The position numbers were made by a program, and so were the translations under genes. Under the pieces are notes generated by a model. The model did no database searches and was not told the origin of the DNA. It was given only the letters and a program-made list of their open reading frames with translations. From JAVBOO01 sp031550435 (GTDB lineage: Bacteria; Bacillota; Clostridia; Lachnospirales; WRAX01), in contig JAVBOO010000017.1 in NCBI GenBank assembly GCA_031550435.1, positions 1 to 24,657 of the forward strand: a DNA stretch of 24,657 nucleotides, read 5' to 3'. The stretch's first letter is position 1; every line of letters begins with the position of its first letter. Shown piece after piece: positions 6,287-14,262 of this stretch.

Positions 6287-8260
6287 ATGAAGAAAAATCT
6301 GAGCAATTACGACAATGAAAGCATAAAGCAGCTGAAAGACGAAGACCGCGTCCGCCTGCGCCCTGCCGTTATTTTCGGCTCTGACGGGTTGGACGGCTGC
6401 GAGCATTCCGTTTTTGAAATTATTTCCAACTCTATCGACGAGGCCAGGGAAGGCTACGGAAATGTGATAGAGATAATTCGCCACAAGGATTGTTCCATAA
6501 CGGTAACTGACCACGGAAGGGGCATACCGGTAGACTATAACGCAATCGAGGATAAATTCAACTGGCAGCTTGTGTTCTGCGAGTTGTATGCCGGCGGAAA
6601 ATACGATAACAACGACGGAGGAAGCTTTAAATTCTCGCTCGGGTTAAACGGTCTCGGGCTGTGCTCGACTCAGTATGCCTCCGAATATATGGACGTTGAA
6701 ATCGTCAGGGACGGCTATCTTTTTGAACTTCATTTCGAAAAGGGTAAAAATGTCGGCGGCTTGAAGAAAACAAGCACCGACAGAAAAAATAGCGGTTCGA
6801 AAATCACATGGAGACCGGACCTCGAGGTTTTTACGGATATTGCGATTTCCAAGCATTATTTTATCGATACTCTGCGCAGACAAGCTATAGTCAATTCCGG
6901 GCTTATATTCGATTTTACGGACGAAGAGAGCGGCGAAAATCATAAAATAGTTTATCCGGAAGGCATTAAGGACTACATCAAGGAACTTGCCATGAATACC
7001 GGCTTCACAGATCCGGTATTTTTCAGTTCGGAGGCAAAAGGGCGAGACAGGGAAGATAAACCCGAGTATGAGCTGAAGTTTGATATTACGTTTTGTTTTT
7101 CCAACGAGGTATCGATCTGTGAGTATTATCACAACTCGAGCTGGCTCGAATACGGCGGTTCGACCGATAAGGCGGTCAGAAATGCGTTCACTTCGGCAAT
7201 CGACAGCTATATCAAAACGCTCGGATTATACAAAAAAGACGAAAAAAAGATCAGCTTTGCCGATATAGAAGACAGTTTGATTTTCATATCCAGCTCGTTT
7301 TCGACTGTTACGAGCTACGAAAATCAAACAAAGAAATCAATAAACAACAAATTTATCCAAGAAGCAATGACAGATTTTTTGAAAAGGCAGCTTGAGGTTT
7401 ACTTTATAGAAAACAAACCCGAAGCCGATAAAATCGCAAACCAAACAGTAGTTAATAAACGAAGCCGCGAAACCGCGGAAAAGACGAGGTTGTCGCTCAA
7501 GAAAAAACTCACGGGAAGCATAGATCTGGCAAACAGGGTTGAAAAATTCGTTAACTGCCGCTCAAAGGACATTTCGGTTCGCGAACTATATATAGTTGAA
7601 GGAGACTCGGCGCTGGGGGCGTGCAAGCTCGGAAGAGACGCCGAATTCCAGGCTATTATGCCTGTAAGAGGAAAAATATTAAACTGTCTGAAGGCTGATT
7701 ATGACAAAATATTTCAAAGTGAAATTATCACGGATTTGATACGCGTTCTCGGATGCGGCATTGAAGCCAAAACGAAACATAACAAAGACCTCAACTCGTT
7801 TGAGCTGGAAAAGCTGAACTGGAGCAAAATTATCATATGTACGGATGCCGATGTTGACGGTTTTCAAATTCGAGCGCTCATATTGACGATGCTGTACCGC
7901 CTTGTTCCTACACTTATAAAAGAACACAAGGTTTTTATTGCGGAATCGCCGCTTTATGAGATTAGCTCCGCAAGAAAAACCTATTTTGCCTATTCGGACA
8001 AAGAAAAGGAAAGCATAGTGTCAAAACTGAGCGGAAAATATACGATACAGCGTTCAAAAGGCCTCGGCGAAAACGAGCCGGACATGATGTGGGAAACCAC
8101 AATGAACCCGGAGACGCGCAAGCTCATAGCGGTTATGCCGACAGACCCTGAAAAAACGAGCGAAATGTTCGACATACTGCTCGGCGACAATCTAAAGGGC
8201 AGAAAAGAATTTATCGGGGAATTCGGATACAAATATATTGATATTGCGGCAGCAGAGTAA
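6287..8260 (+). CDS. Type IIA DNA topoisomerase subunit B (ParE-like)
   Basis: ATPase/TOPRIM subunit of a type IIA topoisomerase, 657 aa, close to ParE in length. The GHKL ATPase fold shows E44 in FEIISNSIDEA, the DHGRGIP loop (75-81), and AGGKYDN followed by a glycine-rich LGLNGLGL lid. The TOPRIM domain has EGDSALG (438-444), PVRGKILN and DADVDG (520-525); a C-terminal QRSKGLGE and WETTMNPETR segment follows. Deviations from usual GyrB/ParE are EGDSALGAC in place of EGDSAGGSA, and DADVDGFQIR in place of DADVDGSHIR. The partner ParC-like gene starts 15 bp downstream. This could be the cell's topo IV or an accessory third enzyme; the window alone cannot decide. Confidence 0.92.
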   Translation: MKKNLSNYDNESIKQLKDEDRVRLRPAVIFGSDGLDGCEHSVFEIISNSIDEAREGYGNVIEIIRHKDCSITVTDHGRGIPVDYNAIEDKFNWQLVFCELYAGGKYDNNDGGSFKFSLGLNGLGLCSTQYASEYMDVEIVRDGYLFELHFEKGKNVGGLKKTSTDRKNSGSKITWRPDLEVFTDIAISKHYFIDTLRRQAIVNSGLIFDFTDEESGENHKIVYPEGIKDYIKELAMNTGFTDPVFFSSEAKGRDREDKPEYELKFDITFCFSNEVSICEYYHNSSWLEYGGSTDKAVRNAFTSAIDSYIKTLGLYKKDEKKISFADIEDSLIFISSSFSTVTSYENQTKKSINNKFIQEAMTDFLKRQLEVYFIENKPEADKIANQTVVNKRSRETAEKTRLSLKKKLTGSIDLANRVEKFVNCRSKDISVRELYIVEGDSALGACKLGRDAEFQAIMPVRGKILNCLKADYDKIFQSEIITDLIRVLGCGIEAKTKHNKDLNSFELEKLNWSKIIICTDADVDGFQIRALILTMLYRLVPTLIKEHKVFIAESPLYEISSARKTYFAYSDKEKESIVSKLSGKYTIQRSKGLGENEPDMMWETTMNPETRKLIAVMPTDPEKTSEMFDILLGDNLKGRKEFIGEFGYKYIDIAAAE

Positions 8261-8275
8261 ACAGTGAGGTAAAAT

Positions 8276-10501
8276 ATGCCTAAAAAAGAAAAACCGAAAA
8301 AAGAAATCGTATACAATCCTCCAATAAGCCAGAAAATCACCGATACGCTTGAGCTTAACTATATGCCGTATACGATGAAAGTTATCGTATCAAGAGCGAT
8401 ACCTGAAATCGACGGTTTTAAGCCGTCGCACCGTAAGCTGCTGTACACGATGTATAAAATGGGTCTGCTCACGGGCGGAAGAGTGAAATCAGCTGACGTT
8501 GTCGGTCAGACAATGCGCCTGAACCCCCACGGCGACGGCGCTATATACGAAACGCTTGTAAGGCTGACAAGGGGTAATGATACCCTGATTCACCCTTTTA
8601 TCGACTCAAAAGGGAATTTCGGCAAGCATTATTCGAGGGATATGGCATATGCGGCCTCAAGATATACCGAGGTCAAGCTGGACTCGATATGCACTGAGGT
8701 TTTCAGAGATATCGACAAGAATACCGTCGATTTCTGCGATAACTACAACGGCACCATGAAAGAACCGATGCTGCTTCCGACTGTGTTCCCAAACGTACTG
8801 GTAACGCCTAACCAAGGTATTGCCGTAGGAATGGCCAGCTCCATATGCAGTTTTAACTTGCAGGAAATATGTACGGCAACGGTTTCATATATTAAGAATA
8901 AGAATATAGATTTACTCTCTGTACTTTCCGCGCCGGATTTTTCGACAGGCGGAGAGCTTGTTTACAGCGAGAAGGAACTGAGACAGATATACGAAACAGG
9001 GCGCGGCAGCTTTAAATTGCGGGCGAAATGGAGTTACGACAGTAAGAACGGGATAATCGAAATAACGGAAATACCGTATACAACGACCATAGAAATGATT
9101 ATTGATAAAATAGCTTCACTCGTTAAACAAGGCAAAATAAAAGATATTAACGACGTGAGAGACGAGACAGACCTGAAAGGGCTAAAAATCGCGGTTGACA
9201 TTAAAAAAAGCGCGAACCCCGAACTTGTTATGCACAGGCTTTTCAACCAAACGACTTTGACCGACAGCTTTGCCTGCAATTTCAACGTTTTGATAAACGG
9301 AGCGCCGAAGACGCTCGGAATAAAGAGCATTTTGGACGAATGGCTGATTTTCAGGCGCAAAAGCATACAAAACAAGCTGAACTACGAACTTTCCGGGCTT
9401 AACGCAAAGCTGCACTTGCTGAACGGGCTTTCGAAAATTCTTCTTGATATTGATAAAGCTATCTCGATAATAAGAAATACCGAAGAAGACAAACTTGTCA
9501 TTCCGAATCTTGTTAAAGGCTTTGGCATTGACGAGATACAGGCTGAATTTATCGCCGAAATTAAACTGCGCAATCTCAACAAGGAGTATCTGCTCGGAAA
9601 AGTAAACGAGCTGGACTCGATAAAAAAATCGATAGAGAGCATTAAAGATATACTCGCGAACGAAAGCAAGATCGACGATATTATTGTCTCAGAGCTTAAG
9701 GAAATCGGCAGAAAGTACGGCAAGCCCAGACGCACCCAAATTGTTTACGAACTCGAGAGCGAAGCCATACCGGCCGACGTGCTTATAGAGGATTATGCGC
9801 TGAAGCTTTTTCTCACGGAGCACGGATATCTGAAAAAAGTTTCGCTAGCCTCTCTTCGTTCGTCGGGGGATCATTATTTGAAAGACGACGATAAAATATT
9901 GCAGGAGGTCGAAACCGCAAACAAATCCGAGCTGCTGTTTTTCTCCGACCGGCAAAATGTTTACAAGATGAAAACTTACGAAATTTCAGATACAAAGGTC
10001 AGCAACCTCGGGGAATATCTCGGAAACACACTTGAGCTTGCAGACAATGAAAAAATCGTTTACATGCTGCCCGTAACCGAGTATACCGGATATATGATTT
10101 TCGGCTTTGATAACGGCAAGATAGCGAAGGTAGCGCTTTTAAGCTATGCGACAAAGACAAACAGGAAAAAACTGGTAAACGCGTATTCTGATAAAGCCAA
10201 GGCAGTTTATATCGGATATATAAAAGAAGATGTCGATTTTGTCGTGCTTCGTGACTTTGATAAGGCCACGCTGTTCAATTCGGCTCTTATAACCGCGGTT
10301 ACATCGAAAAACTCGACCGGCGTACAAGTTTTTACACTTAAGAAAAAAAGCGCAGTGTCGAAAATTATGCCGGCGGGCGAATTTGTATCGTCTGATATCG
10401 AATATTATCGCACGGACAAAATACCGTCAGCCGGACATTTTATTTCGGATGAGGACAAGTCCTCTAACAAACTGCCGATGCAGATATCAATGAAATGCTG
10501 A
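8276..10501 (+). CDS. Type IIA DNA topoisomerase subunit A (ParC-like)
   Basis: DNA-cleavage subunit, 741 aa. The catalytic tyrosine is Y130 in AASRYTEVK, and the winged-helix region has NPHGDGAIYETLVR (H85 onward). The breakage-reunion core and coiled coil run to roughly residue 490, then a C-terminal beta-pinwheel-like region. No GyrA box (QRRGGKG type) is present, which argues for decatenase (topo IV-like) rather than gyrase activity. In the quinolone-contact helix the position equal to E. coli GyrA Ser83 is G88 and the Asp87 equivalent is E92. It has GAGG as ribosome binding site and forms an operon with the ParE-like gene. The tail ends in a Lys/Asp/Ser-rich stretch. Confidence 0.92.
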   Translation: MPKKEKPKKEIVYNPPISQKITDTLELNYMPYTMKVIVSRAIPEIDGFKPSHRKLLYTMYKMGLLTGGRVKSADVVGQTMRLNPHGDGAIYETLVRLTRGNDTLIHPFIDSKGNFGKHYSRDMAYAASRYTEVKLDSICTEVFRDIDKNTVDFCDNYNGTMKEPMLLPTVFPNVLVTPNQGIAVGMASSICSFNLQEICTATVSYIKNKNIDLLSVLSAPDFSTGGELVYSEKELRQIYETGRGSFKLRAKWSYDSKNGIIEITEIPYTTTIEMIIDKIASLVKQGKIKDINDVRDETDLKGLKIAVDIKKSANPELVMHRLFNQTTLTDSFACNFNVLINGAPKTLGIKSILDEWLIFRRKSIQNKLNYELSGLNAKLHLLNGLSKILLDIDKAISIIRNTEEDKLVIPNLVKGFGIDEIQAEFIAEIKLRNLNKEYLLGKVNELDSIKKSIESIKDILANESKIDDIIVSELKEIGRKYGKPRRTQIVYELESEAIPADVLIEDYALKLFLTEHGYLKKVSLASLRSSGDHYLKDDDKILQEVETANKSELLFFSDRQNVYKMKTYEISDTKVSNLGEYLGNTLELADNEKIVYMLPVTEYTGYMIFGFDNGKIAKVALLSYATKTNRKKLVNAYSDKAKAVYIGYIKEDVDFVVLRDFDKATLFNSALITAVTSKNSTGVQVFTLKKKSAVSKIMPAGEFVSSDIEYYRTDKIPSAGHFISDEDKSSNKLPMQISMKC

Positions 10502-10599
10502 TAAAATGTGAAAGACTTGTTCACAGGCATAACTTTTCGGTACCGAGCCGTAATCTATAGCAGACGGATATGACAAACTAAAGTATTAGGGGGATTATC

Positions 10600-11259
10600 G
10601 TGACCTATAAGCAGAAATTCATAAGATTTATGTGTGAAGCAGGGGTTTTGACATTTGGAGATTTTACTGCCAAAAGCGGCAGAAAAACACCATATTTCGT
10701 AAATACCGGAAACTATCGGACGGGGGAGCATATCGCTAAACTCGGCGAGTTCTATGCCGAATGCATTCATGAAACCGGGGTGGCTGATAAATGCGACATA
10801 TTTTACGGTCCGGCTTACAAGGGAATACCCTTGTGCGTTACTACTGCCGTTGCCTACTACAATAAATACGGAAAAAGCTTTAAATACTGTTTTAACAGGA
10901 AAGAAGCAAAGGACCACGGAGAAGGCGGAATATTTATCGGTCAAAAACCGCAGGACGGCGACAGAGTAGTTATAATCGAGGACGTTATAACGGCAGGCAC
11001 CGCAATGAGAGAGACAGTTCCGATACTGAAATCCGAAGCAAACGTAGACATATCAGCAGTTATTATTTCTGTTGACAGAATGGAGAAAGGCACGCAAGAC
11101 ATATCAGCGGTTCAGCAGGTTCGCGCCGACTTCGGTATCTCCGTTTTTCCGATAGTGACAGTACTCGATATTATCGAATGCATCTCCCAAGGCATAGTCG
11201 ACGGAAAAGAGTATCTTGATAAAATGTACGAATACCGTGAAAAATACGGCGTTCTGTAG
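10600..11259 (+). CDS. pyrE: Orotate phosphoribosyltransferase
   Basis: Converts orotate and PRPP to orotidine 5'-phosphate in de novo pyrimidine synthesis, cytosolic, 219 aa. The PRPP-binding signature is VVIIEDVITAGTA at residues 123-135. The N-terminal half has FTAKSGRKTPYFVNTGNY, which is typical orotate-site sequence, and YGPAYKGIPL. Start GTG 10600 has an AGGGGG site a few bases upstream. No other pyr gene is visible, and no PyrR-type attenuator could be recognised in the 98-bp gap from the topoisomerase operon. A CCG-domain gene follows after 21 bp and is probably co-transcribed. Confidence 0.93.
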   Translation: MTYKQKFIRFMCEAGVLTFGDFTAKSGRKTPYFVNTGNYRTGEHIAKLGEFYAECIHETGVADKCDIFYGPAYKGIPLCVTTAVAYYNKYGKSFKYCFNRKEAKDHGEGGIFIGQKPQDGDRVVIIEDVITAGTAMRETVPILKSEANVDISAVIISVDRMEKGTQDISAVQQVRADFGISVFPIVTVLDIIECISQGIVDGKEYLDKMYEYREKYGVL

Positions 11260-11280
11260 CAAAATTGTTAAGGAGAAGCC

Positions 11281-11934
11281 ATGAAAAACGTTTTTGCCCC
11301 CGGGTGTGCTCTGATGTTGCACAAGCCGGAATGTACCGAAGAAATACGCGGTCTTTTGGAAAAAGAGCTCGGTGATGTTGGTATGCACTATCTTTGTTGC
11401 CACCACGAACCCGGATTGCCACAAGGCACACGCATAATCAACGTATGCCCAGGCTGTAACAAGCGTTTTCCGAAAAACTATGAAGGGATACAGGCCGTTA
11501 CTCTTTGGGAATTAATCGATAATATGCAAGACTATGTTTTTCCCGATTATAACGGTGAGCTTATGTCTTTGCATGATTCCTGTCCGGTAAGGAACAACGA
11601 AAATGTTCATAACGCCGTGCGTTCACTGCTGAAAAAAATGAATATAACGATTTCCGAACCGGAGCGTAATCGCACTTCGTCCGTTTGCTGCGGGAGCAGT
11701 TTGAAGAACAAACTGCCTGAGACCGAGGTTCTTTCGCTCATGAAAGCCAGAGCGGATGAAATGCCCGACGAGAACGTAGTCGTTTACTGCATATCCTGCG
11801 TGAAAGCGATGCATCTCGGCGGCAAAAAACCAAGGCATCTTTTGGATTTACTGCGCAAAGAGCCGACAGTGCCGGGTGTATGCGATTTTCAAAAATGGAG
11901 AGAGCTCATAACAGCATATAAAGATGCTCACTAG
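11281..11934 (+). CDS. Two-CCG-domain (HdrB-like) iron-sulfur protein
   Basis: Cysteine-rich protein of 217 aa with two CCG modules as in heterodisulfide reductase subunit B and related Fe-S oxidoreductase subunits. Module 1: C9, C39-C40, C56 and C59 (CPGC). Module 2: C101, C136-C137, C170 and C173. Such modules can bind an unusual [4Fe-4S] cluster and handle thiol/disulfide or electron-transfer chemistry. No ferredoxin domain, TM segment or flavin motif is present, so it would need a partner. Spacing within module 1 is shorter than in module 2. AAGGAG precedes ATG 11281. It follows pyrE by 21 bp, but its role in pyrimidine synthesis is unproven. Confidence 0.8.
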   Translation: MKNVFAPGCALMLHKPECTEEIRGLLEKELGDVGMHYLCCHHEPGLPQGTRIINVCPGCNKRFPKNYEGIQAVTLWELIDNMQDYVFPDYNGELMSLHDSCPVRNNENVHNAVRSLLKKMNITISEPERNRTSSVCCGSSLKNKLPETEVLSLMKARADEMPDENVVVYCISCVKAMHLGGKKPRHLLDLLRKEPTVPGVCDFQKWRELITAYKDAH

Positions 11935-11958
11935 CAAATCGTTTTTTTCAACTTTTTC

Positions 11959-11987
11959 TTGCAAAATCTTGGACGGCGTGCTAATAT
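11959..11987 (+). promoter_or_regulatory. rpmE promoter
   Basis: TTGCAA (11959-11964), a 17-bp spacer and TAATAT (11982-11987), with TG at 11979-11980 making an extended -10. Transcription would begin near 11994, just before a series of hairpins. Confidence 0.6.
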
Positions 11988-12001
11988 AACAAAACATGTG
12001 T

Positions 12002-12060
12002 GCTGTTTCGCTTAGAAACGGCAATCGGCGAAGGCCGAGAGGGATGCCAAAATGTATCCC
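12002..12060 (+). promoter_or_regulatory. Structured rpmE leader (candidate L31 leader)
   Basis: Three consecutive hairpins fill the short 5' UTR: 12002-12009 with 12015-12022 (8 bp including one G-U), TCGGC/GCCGA 12025-12038 with a 4-nt loop, and GGGAT/ATCCC 12041-12060. Families of L31 leader RNAs are known in Bacillota, where the ribosomal protein is thought to bind its own mRNA. Whether this one matches a known family could not be tested. Confidence 0.5.
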
Positions 12061-12082
12061 AATATAAATATGAGGTGGAAAA

Positions 12083-12286
12083 ATGAAAAAGGAATTGCAT
12101 CCTAAGTATTTTCAGTCTAAGGTAAAGTGCTCTTGCGGCAATGAGTTTGTTGCCGGATCCACAAAAGAGAGTATCCATGTTGAAATTTGTTCAAAATGCC
12201 ATCCGTTCTACACGGGAACCCAGAAGTTGAACCTTGATGACGGCGGCGCTATCGGCAAGTTCAAGAAAAAATACGGTCTTAAATAG
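12083..12286 (+). CDS. rpmE: 50S ribosomal protein L31 (zinc type)
   Basis: Large-subunit ribosomal protein of 67 aa. The start MKKELHPKY and the segment around FYTGTQKL are L31 hallmarks. Cysteines C16 and C18 (CSC) and C36 and C39 (CSKC) form the zinc-binding C+ version, so it may also serve as a zinc reservoir. The ribosome binding site GAGGTGG lies just before ATG 12083. It is preceded by its own promoter and a structured leader, and followed by a hairpin terminator. Confidence 0.97.
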   Translation: MKKELHPKYFQSKVKCSCGNEFVAGSTKESIHVEICSKCHPFYTGTQKLNLDDGGAIGKFKKKYGLK

Positions 12287-12305
12287 TAAAACGAGCTTAA
12301 TGGCA

Positions 12306-12352
12306 GGGTAGCGATTTGCGCGGAAGCGCCTATTTCGCTACCCGATTATTTT
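12306..12352 (+). terminator. rpmE terminator
   Basis: GGGTAGCGA (12306-12314) pairs with TCGCTACCC (12335-12343). An inner GCGC/GCGC stem lies at 12318-12329. GATTATTTTAT follows. The T-run is interrupted, so some readthrough into the DUF1385-prmC-prfA genes, which show no clear promoter of their own, is likely. Confidence 0.7.
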
Positions 12353-12386
12353 ATCCGGCAATCAGCATCAAAAACGGAGGGGTAGC

Positions 12387-13406
12387 ATGGCTGAAAAAAG
12401 AGTAAAGCCGACTTTTATAGGCGGACAGGCCGCGCTTGAAGGCGTAATGATGCGGGGAAAACGCATGTATGCCTTAGCTGTCAGAACGCCTGATAAACAT
12501 ATTGATATAAGACGAGTCGATTTTGGCAAAAAGCGTAATAAGTTATTAAACCTTCCGATAATCAGAGGGATTTGGTCGTTTCTGGATTCCCTCATTATGG
12601 GTACGAAAATCATTTACGATTCGGCAGAAATGTCCGGTATGGATGACCTGACGGAGGAGAAACCTTCAAAGTTCGATAAATGGCTCGAAAAGACTTTCGG
12701 CGATAAACTTTTTGAATATATTATGATGTTTTCTGTCGTTATCGCAATAGGCTTGGGTATTATTGTTTTCATGCTTGTACCTGTCGGGATCGCGGGACTC
12801 ATCAACAGAGTTGTCGGACTTAACAGGTATCTGCTGAGCATCACGGAAGGCTTGCTCAGAATAGGTATTTTTGTAGTCTATATCGCTCTGATATCAAAGA
12901 TGAAAGACATACAGCGCACGTTTCAGTATCACGGGGCCGAACACAAAACCATAAACTGTTACGAAAGCGGAGACGAGCTAACGCCGGAGAATGCGATTAA
13001 ACATACGAGACTGCATAAGCGCTGCGGAACAAGCTTCCTCCTTATTGTAATGGTTATATCCATGATATTTTTCTTTTTCTTTAAAACTCCGAATATATGG
13101 CTTAGATTAGGCTCAAGAATATTGTTTGTTCCGATTATAGCCGGTATTTCATACGAAGTTATCAGATGGGCGGGAAGATCGGACAATCGCTTTGTTAACA
13201 TAATCAGTACTCCCGGTATGTGGCTTCAAAAGCTTACAACCAAAGAACCCGATTTGGAGCAAGTCGAAGTAGCGATTGCCGCGATGAAAACCGTGTTGCA
13301 TTATGAACTCGGGGAAGGCGAGCCCTATACGCCTGCTCAGGCTGTTGTACAGGAGAGCGCATGCTGTGATACCGAGCCTTTATGCGAGGTCGATAGTGTT
13401 GATTAG
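12387..13406 (+). CDS. DUF1385 (YqhQ family) membrane protein
   Basis: Integral membrane protein of 339 aa from the DUF1385 family; the molecular function is not established. Family motifs are GGQAALEGVMMRG (12-24), LPIIRGIWSFLDSL (56-69) and YHGAEHKTINCYE (181-193). Hydrophobic segments lie at about 111-141, 155-170, 215-232 and 245-258. The start has GGAGGGG four bases before ATG 12387. The stop codon overlaps the start of prmC. A position beside prmC and prfA is, from general knowledge, a common arrangement in Clostridia, which supports orthology more than function. Confidence 0.92.
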   Translation: MAEKRVKPTFIGGQAALEGVMMRGKRMYALAVRTPDKHIDIRRVDFGKKRNKLLNLPIIRGIWSFLDSLIMGTKIIYDSAEMSGMDDLTEEKPSKFDKWLEKTFGDKLFEYIMMFSVVIAIGLGIIVFMLVPVGIAGLINRVVGLNRYLLSITEGLLRIGIFVVYIALISKMKDIQRTFQYHGAEHKTINCYESGDELTPENAIKHTRLHKRCGTSFLLIVMVISMIFFFFFKTPNIWLRLGSRILFVPIIAGISYEVIRWAGRSDNRFVNIISTPGMWLQKLTTKEPDLEQVEVAIAAMKTVLHYELGEGEPYTPAQAVVQESACCDTEPLCEVDSVD

Positions 13407-14262
13407 CGTTTCTGAAGCATTAAAACTCGGAACTGAAACATTAAGATCGGCAAAGACCGAGACTGCGTGGCTAGATGCGTCACTGCTGCTTACCGAGGCA
13501 ACCGGTCTTACAAGAACGGAGCAGTACACAAAAAACGAACGGATGCTTTCGAACGCCGAATACTCCGCATTTACGGCTTTTATAGAGCGCAGGAAACAGG
13601 GCGAGCCCGTTGCTTATATAACGGGGCGGCGCGATTTCCTGGATTACAGTTTCCGGGTCACGAAACATACGCTTATTCCCAGACCCGAAACGGAAATTTT
13701 GACAGATACAGCAATAAAGCTGATTGACGCGCACAAGCTCGTTAACATAATCGAAATCGGTACGGGCTCGGGCTGTATAGCCGTTAGTCTTAAAAAAAGC
13801 AGAGCGGTTAACATACTCGCGACCGATATCAGCAAAGCCGCACTTGAAACGGCAAGACAAAACTCGGCAGATTTGTCCGCGGATGTGTATTTTGCGGAAA
13901 GCGACCTTTTTTCGGCAATCAGCCATGATTATGGGCGAAAAATAGACATGATTGTTTCAAATCCTCCGTATATCGAAACAGAGTTTATCAAAACTCTCGA
14001 CGGTTCCGTCAAGGATTATGAGCCTCTAACCGCTCTTGACGGAGGGGAGGACGGGCTGAAATTCTACGCGGAAATCACGAAGGATGCGCCGAATTTCTTG
14101 AGGCCAGGAGGCTTTTTAATCTATGAAATCGGTTATAATCAAAAGGAATCCGTTACCGAAATTCTTATCAACAATAACTTCAAAAACGTGGTTTGCATAA
14201 AGGATTTGTCAGGTAAAGACAGGGTTGTTTACGGAAATTTGGAGGAAGTAAATAATGTATGA
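13396..14262 (+). CDS. prmC: Release factor glutamine methyltransferase
   Basis: Methylates the glutamine of the GGQ motif of release factors RF1 and RF2 using SAM; cytosolic, 288 aa. The SAM-binding motif is IEIGTGSGCIAVSL and the catalytic motif is NPPY at 189-192. The start chosen is GTG 13396 with GAGGT at 13386-13390; it overlaps the end of DUF1385 by 11 bp. A longer in-frame reading from 13303 would overlap DUF1385 by about 100 bp and adds non-conserved residues. The 3' end overlaps prfA, its substrate, by 8 bp, so the two are probably translationally coupled. Confidence 0.95.
   Translation: MLISVSEALKLGTETLRSAKTETAWLDASLLLTEATGLTRTEQYTKNERMLSNAEYSAFTAFIERRKQGEPVAYITGRRDFLDYSFRVTKHTLIPRPETEILTDTAIKLIDAHKLVNIIEIGTGSGCIAVSLKKSRAVNILATDISKAALETARQNSADLSADVYFAESDLFSAISHDYGRKIDMIVSNPPYIETEFIKTLDGSVKDYEPLTALDGGEDGLKFYAEITKDAPNFLRPGGFLIYEIGYNQKESVTEILINNNFKNVVCIKDLSGKDRVVYGNLEEVNNV

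Noticed and set aside
13303..13395. N-terminal extension of prmC.
   Set aside because: It lies inside DUF1385 coding sequence, is not conserved-looking, and the GTG at 13396 has a proper ribosome binding site.
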